Program-made: the position numbers and the translations under genes
Shown: positions 12,301 to 20,760 of the stretch, one piece after another
How the letters are laid out: the number at the start of each line of letters is the position of its first letter
Position numbering within the stretch: position 1 is the first letter of the stretch
Notes under the pieces: generated by a model
Database searches by the model: none
The model's input: the letters and a program-made list of their open reading frames with translations, nothing else
Told to the model about the DNA's origin: nothing
NCBI RefSeq assembly: GCF_024679245.1
Contig: NC_090196.1
Coordinates: 11,638,782 to 11,702,781 of the forward strand
Length of the DNA stretch: 64,000 nt
Source: Pseudorasbora parva
Lineage: Eukaryota > Chordata > Actinopteri > Cypriniformes > Gobionidae
Direction of reading: 5' to 3'

Positions 12301-15300
12301 ACTGGGACTGGTGAGGGTCCATCAGCAGCGATTTTAAACACCTTGTTATCCTCTCCTCCGTGCTTGGTCATGGTTGCACACACTTAGAAACAAGTGTGCT
12401 GTTTTTGTTAATTGTAACTCAATTAAAATTTGACTGAAATGAAAATTGATCCATTAAGATAGCATTTGAGTTGTTTATCAAAGCTCTTGAAACTATTTAA
12501 AGTTACTTAAAGTACTTAAATTAATGTATTTGTTTCAAAAATACATTAAAATGTTGCATAGCTGATTTGCTGCTCAAGAAATATTTATTTTTCTTATCAA
12601 TGTTGAAATGTCACTAATTAGTTCAAATAACACAAAATAAAGGGTTGAACAGAAGAAACAAGCCTTAAATACAAAGAAACCTAGGGAAAATCAGGTGCAG
12701 ACGATAATCAAACAATGAGTAACCAAGGAAGCCAATTGAAAACATGAAACTGAACTAAATGAGTGAACACCCACCCAAACATATTAATGCTGCCTTAGCG
12801 TGCTATTGGCAAGTTGATCTGAAGTCGTTATTATGAGATTATTACATTCAAGTTTCAAAAAGTTTTCATGTGGAAACTCGTATCTACGATAATTCCGAGA
12901 GCATGTGAAGTCAGCAAAAACACAGAAAACAGTTGTGCTGCTTAATATTTTTGTGGAAACCGTTATACATTTTGATCAATAGAAAGTTCAAAAGAACAGC
13001 ATTTATTTAACGTATAAAACTTTTGTAACATCAAAATGTCTTTACTCTCACTTTTGGTCCATTTAATGCAGATTTGCCGAATAAAAGAATTAACGTTTAC
13101 TCAAAAAACTTTTTATACATTTTGTCCGTTTATATACACAACAACTACAGCGGTTTTAGTAGTTTCCGCGGATCATTTTGACAACATTGCCGCCTGTACA
13201 CGAAAAAACTTTCATACATTATTGTTATGTAAACTTTTAACGGGATTCTATAATGATTGCAATCCCCCTCTTCTATAATGAACATGTTTTTAATTCTGAA
13301 TTAAAATGTGCAGATCTTAAGGCATAATTAACATCATTAAAAGAAAATAACATCATTAAAATAATGAAAACTTTGAAAATAGTTTAGCATAATATTTTAT
13401 CATTGCACTAAAACAATGGTATTTTTGAATGAATAATTTCTGATAAAAATATAAAAACATATACTTAAAAATGTATTTTAAAAAAAACTTTTTCCTCCCC
13501 TTATCATGAACACATTTATTTGCTATTGCAATTGGTCATTGCAGTGATGCTATGAATACCAAACCAATTGGTCAGACTCAAAATGTAGTCAAAATCACAT
13601 GTAACTTCAATGGCACTTAAGGCTGTGCTATATTGGCCTTGTCCCAAATGGCACACTTGACATAGACCTGCATTCTCACATGTGTCTGCAAAGACCACAA
13701 GCCTGTAGGGTGCTTTTAGAGTGTGTTCACACTTGGCAAGTTTGGTTCAATTGAAACTAATCCTGGTGCGATTGCTTGTTAGTGCAATAATTCTGAATGC
13801 TGCCATCGGAGCTGCGCACCAAACAAGCAGACCACCTTTTTAGCGGTCTCTGTCCGCTTCCAAATGAACTCTGTTGCAGTTGACTGAAATATGAATGCAA
13901 ACAAGGACCAAAGACATATAAAGAAAAAAAACAGGATGTGAGGTCACAAATTGTGACCCTAAAAAGGACAGAATGCTCAAGCTGTTTCTTCTCGTCATTT
14001 ACAGTTCGATAGGCATCAGAACCGCATCTCCTCGAAGCAGATCTTCGGTTATGTGTGACAGAGTGATTCCTGCCACTGCTTTGACTCTTTTACACATTTT
14101 AGTTCTTCACGAGTTCTCAGCTGGTCAGATTACCATCATATGTAGCACATGTCACATGTTAGATGTTCAATAAGTTCAGTGGCAAAATATATTTTATTGT
14201 TTTTTTTATCTTTAGGTTCTTTCTTAAAGGGATAGTTCACTCAAAAAAAGAAAATGTGATGTTTATCTGCTTACCCCCAGAGCATCCAAGATGTAGGTGT
14301 GTTTGTTTCTTCAGTGGAACACAAATGAAGATTTTAATTCTAACTGTTGCTCGTATAATGCATTTCAATGGGGTGTATTTCTATGAGAGTAAAAAACACA
14401 TGGACATAAGAATCAATATTAAACCCCGTGGCTCTTGATGACACATTGATGTCTTAAGACACGAAACAATCGTTTTTTGTGAGAAACTGAACAGTATTTG
14501 TGTTTGTTTTGTTTTACCTCATATCAGATGAATTTCATCTAATATTCCCAATGCTATCAAGTAAGGTCAAAAAACTAGCGCAATCATCTATGCAAATATA
14601 CATCTATGATCGTGCCAGGTCTTTTACCTTACATGAAGGAAGTAATGACATTTGGAATACTAGATGAGATTTGTCTGATATGAGGTAAAAAAAAAAAAAC
14701 ACATGCTGTTCGGTTTTGTGTACGATCGTGTCCTCATCTGGTTTACCGATCGTTTTGTATCTCTATGTGTTTTTTTTCTCTTATAGTGGCTCTCATAGAA
14801 AAACACCCCATTGACATGCATTATACAAGAAGTGGTTGAAGTTAAAAAATAATCATTTGTGTTCTACTGAAGAAACAAACACATCTACATCTTGGATGCC
14901 CTGGTGGTAATATAAACATTAAATTGTCCTTTTTGGGTGAACTATCCCTTTAAAAATAACCAGGACTAAATTTATTTTCTTTTTTGGTCCGGACCAAAAA
15001 AAACAAGAAAACAACTACAAGTGTGAACACACCATTAGAGTTCAGAAATACCGACCAATCAGCATCTAGGACCGAAAATTTTATTTGGTTACAATTTTTT
15101 TAAATCATGTAGTTACATAGTACTGAGTAATATTAAATAACTACACATTAACTAGACGTTACTATTACGTTCATTTTCGTCACTTTAACAAAACAGATCT
15201 TATTTACACATATACAAAAGTGGTCCTACTATCCGTATCTGGATTACGATTCTCTCGTAAATAATTAGGAAAATTAATTATTTAGTAACGTGTAACTATG

Positions 15301-15856
15301 TCACCATAAAGTATTACCTTTTATGTTATAATTAATGTAACATTTACATCAGTTTAGTGTTTTGATTCTTAACACACAGCGGCTATTATGGATGTGATAG
15401 CTTTCAACTTCAACAAAACGTCTCAGTGAGTTACATTTGTAACCCCTGTAATGTTCAATTAAACGTCACGATCCCAATACGTTGGTGACGTCGACATAAC
15501 GTTGTACGTGACAAACTGAAAGGGAACATTAGCTTGATGACTAATTGTATGTTTGTGCGCAGAGGCCAGTCACTGAAAATGTGTGCGCTGTCCTTCCTGC
15601 TCTGGAGATCATGCTTAACCAATGGAAGGAGGAGATGAGCGTCATGGTGGAGTTGAATCGACTGGCTTGTGAGCACGGAGATCCACACACCGCCAGCGTA
15701 ATCAAAAGGCAGTTCATAGAGCCCCTCGTCCCAAAGGTCAAGCTCATAGGTGACCTCTTGACCAGCGCTCGCAGAGTGGGCTGCACCGGGGACAGCGCAG
15801 GTGGCTTCGGCGAGTACCTCATCGACCAGCTACAGGAGACGCTGACTACTGCCTAA
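9363..15856 (+). CDS. divergent ferritin-like protein (three exons, 203 aa)
   Basis: Exons 9363-9533, 10465-10611 and 15563-15856 join in phase 0 with GT-AG borders. The start is the first in-frame ATG and has A at -3. Residues from about 29 align with the four-helix ferritin core (RVVQNF; AAYFHQESVKELERAEAML; QRGGK; GDPH; EYLID). The first intron position and the 147-base middle exon match FTH1 exactly; the third ferritin intron is absent. By my alignment the ferroxidase ligands are replaced (E27 to Leu, Y34 to Leu, E61 to Lys, H65 to Arg, E107 to Trp, Q141 to Leu); only E62 is kept. Classical H-type iron oxidation is therefore unlikely. The N-terminus has about 17 extra residues with a basic PRVKRIK. 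An intact frame over three exons argues for a real gene. Iron binding, cage assembly or another role is undetermined. Confidence 0.85.
10749..11063. mobile_element. short TTAA-flanked TIR element in ferritin-like intron 2
   Basis: The left end TTAAAGGTATAATTAACCC pairs imperfectly with the right end GGTGAACTACCTCTAA. It is a degenerate member of the 'TTAAAGGGATAGTTCACCC' family seen elsewhere in the window. It has no coding capacity and lies just inside intron 2. Confidence 0.6.
11064..13715. other. ferritin-like intron 2, middle part; no exon seen
   Basis: Intronic sequence without a supported exon. Most is AT-rich. A GC-richer segment at about 11985-12370 (purine-rich, then mixed, then a T-run) stands out and has open frames in several phases but no recognisable protein. 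It may be an old repeat or a conserved noncoding element. Confidence 0.4.
13716..15037. mobile_element. TIR element with GTGTGTTCACACTTG ends, itself interrupted
   Basis: The left end TTAGAGTGTGTTCACACTTG and the reverse complement of the right end (TAATGGTGTGTTCACACTTG) are near-identical over 20 bases. The motif TTTGGTCCGGACCAAA lies inside the right arm. A second element (14224-14953) is inserted within it. No transposase remains. It lies in intron 2 of the ferritin-like gene. Confidence 0.7.
14224..14953. mobile_element. nested TTAA-flanked foldback element
   Basis: Ends TTAAAGGGATAGTTCACTC and GGGTGAACTATCCCTTTAA are inverted repeats flanked by TTAA on both sides, as expected of a piggyBac-type target. 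The arms stay complementary for over 200 bases (for example TCCAAGATGTAGGTGTGTTT against AAACACATCTACATCTTGGA). No coding sequence. Confidence 0.75.
15169..15272 (-). repeat. inverted copy of a myod1 3' UTR segment
   Basis: These 104 bases are the reverse complement of 20520-20623 with only two mismatches by eye. They lie in ferritin-like intron 2, 290 bases before exon 3. Homology stops abruptly at both ends. The ferritin-like pre-mRNA would therefore carry RNA complementary to the myod1 3' UTR. It could be a locally copied fragment or two copies of an unrecognised short repeat. Confidence 0.9.
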
Positions 15857-15955
15857 ACTTCCTCTTCATAATCGTTCAGAAGCATGCATGCACTGTAAAA
15901 AAAATTCAGGTCTCCAATTGAACATTTTCAAGCGACTGATCACATCTAGATTTTT

Positions 15956-16023
15956 CAGTTGGCCGAATTGAATTTCTGTGAATGAAATTGAATCGATTCA
16001 CAGAATTTCAATTCGGCCAACTG
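15956..16023. repeat. near-perfect hairpin downstream of the ferritin-like stop
   Basis: Arms 15956-15983 and 15996-16023 are 28 bases each and nearly perfect complements (CAGTTGGCCGAATTGAA...), with a 12-base loop. The hairpin begins 100 bases after the ferritin-like stop codon, probably in its 3' UTR. A nearby CACTGTAAAAAA motif suggests a MITE core. Confidence 0.8.
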
Positions 16024-16142
16024 TTTTTTTTTGTTTTTTTTTTAAGTGTCTGTGGCACTTATACAGACGAATGGATGAATAGACTGAGACAGATTACAAG
16101 TTTTGTATGTACCAAGTAGTCACTCCAATTGTAGATATTATT

Positions 16143-16203
16143 TTGGTTACACTTTAGATTACAGAAAACATACATAGTTGCTTATTAGCATGCATATTAC
16201 TAC
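16143..16203. repeat. partial copy of a TTAGTTGCTTATTAGC-type repeat
   Basis: The segment starting GGTTACACTTTAGATTACAG and ending at GCATGCATATTACT resembles the end of the element at 16437-16645. It appears truncated by the MITE at 16204. Confidence 0.4.
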
Positions 16204-16435
16204 ACTGTAAAAATTATTTAAAAAATAAGTTACCTGTTGCCTTAAAAGTTTGAGTTCATCGAAATTAAAAATTTGAGTTAATACAATGAATATTTTTGAG
16301 AATTGACAAGCTTTATTCTAATATTATTAAAAGATTTTATAAGCATATTGGGTATTTGTGTGTTTTATTTGTGATGACGCAGTGAGACATGAAATATAAA
16401 GAACAAGGTATTTAGATAAGAGACAAGATTAAACT
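16204..16435. mobile_element. truncated MITE, same family as 7621-8017
   Basis: Starts TACACTGTAAAAATTATTT and continues through GTTGCCTTAAAAGTTTGAG, matching the arms of the 7.6 kb MITE. The second arm is missing. Confidence 0.65.
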
Positions 16436-16436
16436 T

Positions 16437-16645
16437 TTGGTCACACTTTAGATTAGTGTCCAATTCTCACTATTAACTATGACTTTTGTATTTATAGTTA
16501 GTAAGATAGTTGTTAAGTTTAGGTATTGGTAGGATTAACAGATGTAGAATAAGGCATAAATATGTGCTTTATAAGTACTCATAAACAGTCGATATCCTAA
16601 TATGCTAATAAGCAACTAGTTAGCGAGAACTGGACCTTAAACTAT
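16437..16645. mobile_element. short TIR element (CACACTTTAGATTAGTGTCC type)
   Basis: The left part, CCAATTCTCACTATTAACTA, is complementary to the right part, TAGTTAGCGAGAACTGGACC, giving an imperfect foldback of about 200 bases. Non-coding. Confidence 0.5.
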
Positions 16646-17890
16646 TTTCTTCAGACCATAAAATATGCATTTATATATAGACCACTGCATTGAACTGTTT
16701 ATTCTCCATGTGAGAGATTTATTTGTTGTTGTTAGTTTTTCTTTTTTTCCCAAAAATGTTGGCTTTGTTCGTGCAACTTTAAATTTCAAAATTTCATTTC
16801 AAAAAAAAAAAAAAATGTTATGTTATTTTAAGTTTTACATATTATCCCGCAGTGGTTTTAATAAACAATGTCCACATTTCATATGCCATTGTTCGTTGTT
16901 ACTGTGTAGTATAAAATGTTCATTCATGGAAAATAAACAATAGGATTTTTTCCCCCACATAGGCTAGTTGTCAGGGTGCTGGAGTTATTATTGTAAAATT
17001 TTCACACACACACAAAAAATCTTACTTAAACTCCACCAGCCTGTATTCAGGCAACAAGTACTAAGACATACACAGACATTAACAACTTTTCAGGCAGAAT
17101 CGCAGTTTTTACCCTCATCTGGCTCTTTAACGCCCTCTATTGTAGGACTGTTGCCGCCTACGTCTTGCAGCTTTTGTAAGAAACGCTAAATAAAATGGGC
17201 CACAAAGAGATCATGAACTAAAATACCTTTACTAGTAGTAGTTTTCTGTGGTAAATAAATAGTTTGTTAATTGATTGATTCATTAAAATAATAAAAGCAT
17301 AGTCTGCGTGTTTAAAATGTGTGCCAGTGCTCTATTGTTCATTAAACAAAATAATACAAACTAAACATTAGTCAGTGCATTTGTTTTACATTTTATTTAG
17401 GAACAAACAGTTTTGAGCATCCTAACATTAATAAAATGTCATGCTTTTATTTACATATGCATTCTAATTTAAAAGAGATAGGCTATATGGTTAAAATTGT
17501 GCTATTTTTGTTATATATAGGCTATATTTGTATTATTCACGTTTGTTTGACATGATGAATGAGCGAATGGTTAAAGCATTTTATATAGGCTAGTGTTTTA
17601 TTATGGAGAACTTTTTTCCATTGACTTTTTTCCAGCAGATATCTCTGTTGTTTGTCGTCTTATCAAATACAGTAGTAGGCTACACAGTTACACAAATGTA
17701 TTCAAAACAAATGATAGTGGAAAGATCCCCTTAAAAATTATAAAAGGAATCATCGAATTGTTCCTGGGGATGACGTAAATTTGTGATAATGACAAATGAA
17801 AGTGTTAGGGTTAGGCGACAAAAGCAGTAAGAACAACCTATATCATTATTTATAAATTAATTTGTCATGTTAACATTGTTTATGACGCCG
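16646..17890. other. 5' intergenic region of myod1
   Basis: AT-rich DNA without a gene. A possible distal poly(A) signal AATAAA at 16932-16937 is the first good candidate after the ferritin-like stop, which would imply a 3' UTR of about 1.1 kb. The heptamer TAGGCTA recurs here (16960, 17479, 17518, 17586, 17676). Confidence 0.4.
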
Positions 17891-17892
17891 TC

Positions 17893-18005
17893 ATTGGCTG
17901 CAGTGCCAGGCCGTCAAAACCACGCCCTCTTTCTTAGCTCACATGTTCATTGGTCAAACTGTCGTCTGCAGGACACGCCCTCTGACCGGCTGGGCTGTAT
18001 ATAAA
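17893..18005 (+). promoter_or_regulatory. myod1 core promoter: inverted CCAAT boxes, E-box, TATA box
   Basis: TATATAAA lies at 17998-18005, about 215 bases before the ATG. ATTGG (inverted CCAAT) occurs at 17893-17897 and 17949-17953, a CACATG E-box at 17940-17945, and a CACGCCC GC-type box near 17973. The order and spacing suit a TATA promoter starting near 18030. The E-box could take part in autoregulation by myogenic bHLH factors; that is inference from the family. Confidence 0.75.
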
Positions 18006-18217
18006 CAGGCCTTGATCTCTCACCAGCAACAAGTACCTGAAGGGTACAAGCAAAGAAACCTTTGAAGGCTTGCGGTTTTTAAACGGTTGTCTTAAACAAT
18101 ATAGGCTACGTTGTTTAAGGATCTGAAGGAATTTGTCTTAATATTCCTTAAAAACTTTACTACTTGGGAAGCATACAAGTAGATATAAGCCTCTCATTTT
18201 CCCCTCAATACATTAAG

Positions 18218-20066
18218 ATGGAGTTGTCGGATATTCCCTTCCCCATCTCATCAGCTGATGATTTCTACGACGACCCTTGCTTCAATACCAACGACATGCA
18301 CTTCTTTGAAGACCTGGACCCCAGGCTCGTTCACGTGAGCCTGCTCAAGCCCGACGAGCATCACCACATCGAGGACGAGCACGTGAGGGCACCCAGTGGG
18401 CACCATCAGGCCGGCAGGTGCCTGCTGTGGGCATGCAAAGCCTGCAAGAGAAAAACAACAAATGCTGACCGCCGCAAAGCCGCCACCATGAGGGAGAGGA
18501 GACGACTGAGCAAAGTCAACGATGCTTTCGAGACCCTCAAGAGATGCACGTCCACCAACCCGAACCAGAGGCTGCCCAAAGTGGAGATTCTGAGAAACGC
18601 CATTAGTTACATCGAGTCTCTGCAGGCGCTGCTCAGGGGTCAAGAGGATAACTACTACCCTGTTCTGGAGCATTACAGCGGGGACTCGGATGCCTCCAGC
18701 CCGAGATCCAACTGCTCTGATGGCATGGTGAGAAGTTCATTTGATACACTCTCAAGAAAATGTGCAAGAATTATACTTTTAGGGGTACAAGTTAAAACCG
18801 CTTGTCACTGGGGCAGTAGGCTACCCTTAAAATGACTTCTTTGTAACTTTTTTATGAAGGTTTATAGTAATATGTAGGCTACATATTTCTCCTCCAAAAT
18901 ATGTAACTTTTAAGGGTAGCCTACTGCCCTGCAGTGACTGTTGTAGGCTACCCCTAAAAGTAGGCTATTTTTGTTTATTTTTGTGTATATATTGAGGTTA
19001 AACTATATTTTAAGGTGCCATTGTTATAGTGTCATTATAGCTATATTTAAGTACTGAGTGATATAAATGAACATGTAAATAGGCCTAGTATAGGATTAGG
19101 GTTTGGTTGAGGGTTAGTTTCATGTAATTATGCATCTTTTACTGTTATTACTATGTAACAAGGACACTGTAAAATTGTAATATTTTTACATGTAGGCCTA
19201 GCCAATGGTGGTTTTATAATAGCAGTTATATTATTTACCTGTTACATTTTATTTTATAGGAACAATATTTGTTCGTTCATTTATAAATGGTGTATTCTTT
19301 ACTTTTGCTTTTACACTCTAAAAAATGCGGGGTTGTTTCAACGGTCAAACTTAACCGTTGGGTTTAAAAATTTAAAACAACAGTCGGGTTTGTCCTTGTT
19401 TAACCATTGAACATTTTCCACAGCGTTTTTAGTGTATCGTGTTTTTATTTTATGAGAATTTGGCAACAATTTAGTTTTTTTTTATTAACCTATTCAACAT
19501 AGTCTATAATTTATAATTTACTATAATTAAATTGTTTATAAGTAACTTTGTTTATAAGTATGTCTTCATAGTAGGCTAAGTCATTTTCTTGTCGTGTTTT
19601 CTAGATGGATTTCATGGGCCCTACATGCCAGTCGAGAAGACGGAGCAGTTATGACAGCTCTTACTTCAACGACACGTCAAATGGTAAACTTGGAAAACTC
19701 CTCAGAAATAAATACATAAATAGGCCTATCGAATTCTCACTTAATATAATTTAAAAAATAAACATTTGATTTCAAGTTTTAATCTCATTTCGGTTGAAGT
19801 TAAAAATCTGTTTATTTTGTTTTACAGCTGACGCACGGAATAATAAAAACTCAGTGGTGTCGAGTTTGGATTGTCTGTCCAGCATCGTGGAGCGGATTTC
19901 CACAGAGACCCCCGCGTGTCCCGTGCTGTCAGTACCGGAGGGGCACGAGGGGAGCCCGTGTTCTCCGCAGGAGGGGTCTGTCCTGAGTGAGAGCGGGGCC
20001 CCTGCACAGTCCCCGACCAACTGCCCTCAGCAGCAGGCGCAGGATCCCATCTATCAAGTGCTTTAA
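18218..20066 (+). CDS. myod1: myoblast determination protein 1 (MyoD1), three exons, 275 aa
   Basis: A nuclear bHLH activator that heterodimerises with E proteins on CANNTG sites and commits cells to skeletal muscle. Exons 18218-18727, 19605-19683 and 19828-20066 have GT-AG borders, and the 275-residue product has the length I know for fish MyoD. Visible parts: acidic activation segment (about 1-65); His/Cys-rich region with WACKAC at 71-76; basic region 85-97 with the myogenic Ala89-Thr90 and Lys99; helix-loop-helix to about 139; C-terminal helix III around [13 protein letters not shown] (208-220); YQVL end. The start is the ATG beginning [10 protein letters not shown]. No frame damage is seen. 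Intron 1 contains a large inverted repeat. tnnt3 lies convergently downstream. Confidence 0.98.
18775..18961. repeat. foldback repeat in myod1 intron 1
   Basis: Outer arms ACTTTTAGGGGTA (18775-18787) and TACCCCTAAAAGT (18949-18961) are exact complements. Inner arms 18806-18832 and 18908-18936 pair over about 27 bases around GCAGTAGGCTACCCTTAAAA. The loop is about 75 bases. It begins 48 bases after the exon 1 donor. It looks like a small foldback element or MITE, and transcription would give a stable hairpin in the intron. Confidence 0.8.
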
Positions 20067-20170
20067 AGATCGCAACATTTCAAGACAAAATGAATGGGAC
20101 AATCTGAAACAAGAAACATTCAGCAGAAAAAAATGCTAATCCGATCTTAACGACAAAAGAAAGACTATTT

Positions 20171-20201
20171 CGATCCACTTCTGGAAACTAGGAACGAATT
20201 T

Positions 20202-20288
<87 letters not shown>

Positions 20289-20360
20289 CTCTTTCTTTCT
20301 TTCTTTCTTTCTTTCTTTCGACCCACTGCTGGAAAATAGGAACGATCTTTCTTTCTTTCT
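20171..20360. repeat. (TTTC)n tract with duplicated flank in the myod1 3' UTR
   Basis: An almost pure TTTC repeat of about 120 bases (20200-20318) is followed by a shorter one (about 20348-20361). Each is preceded by a related 29-base block, CGATCCACTTCTGGAAACTA... at 20171-20199 and CGACCCACTGCTGGAAAATA... at 20319-20347. So block plus TTTC tract was tandemly duplicated. The RNA would be a long UUUC pyrimidine tract. Confidence 0.92.
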
Positions 20361-20519
20361 TTTTTATGCTGTGGAAAATCTAATTCCTTTATGAAAATGG
20401 CTCGGCAAAACAGCAAGTGAGTTTCTTAACTACGCTTATTTATATTATTGTATCCATGTGAAAATGTGACCATATTTTTTCCCCTTTGTGAATATATTTT
20501 CTGTCACCATCACCTTTTA

Positions 20520-20623
20520 TTTCCTAATTATTTACGAGAAAATCGTAATCCAGATACGGATAGTAGGACCACTTTTGTATATGTGTAAATAAGATCTGTT
20601 TTGTTAAAGTGACGAAAACGAAC
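20520..20623 (+). repeat. myod1 3' UTR partner of the inverted copy at 15169-15272
   Basis: The 104-base segment beginning TTTCCTAATTATTTACGAG matches the reverse complement of 15169-15272 with two mismatches. It ends about 100 bases before the poly(A) signal, so it should be in mature myod1 mRNA. Confidence 0.9.
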
Positions 20624-20760
20624 AAACATATTAATGTATTTAATGATGCCTGTTTGAAACACTAGCTTGTTGTGTCTTGTGTTAAACTTTATATTTATAC
20701 TTCTTAAACGAGTGAATGTCGGATTAATAAAAATATAACTATTTATACTCAAATATTTGA

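Larger units (their letters stand above)
20067..20760 (+). other. myod1 3' UTR with poly(A) signals
   Basis: Runs from the stop codon to about 20750. AATAAA at 20726-20731 is the best poly(A) signal; a second lies at 20787-20792. The UTR contains a long (TTTC)n tract and the 104-base segment that recurs inverted at 15169-15272. Confidence 0.7.

Noticed and set aside
18251..18673. A 140-codon frame on the - strand over myod1 exon 1
   Set aside because: It is the antisense shadow of the GC-rich bHLH exon.
20165..20416. Lys-Glu-Arg repeat frame on the - strand
   Set aside because: Translation of the (TTTC)n tract in the myod1 3' UTR.
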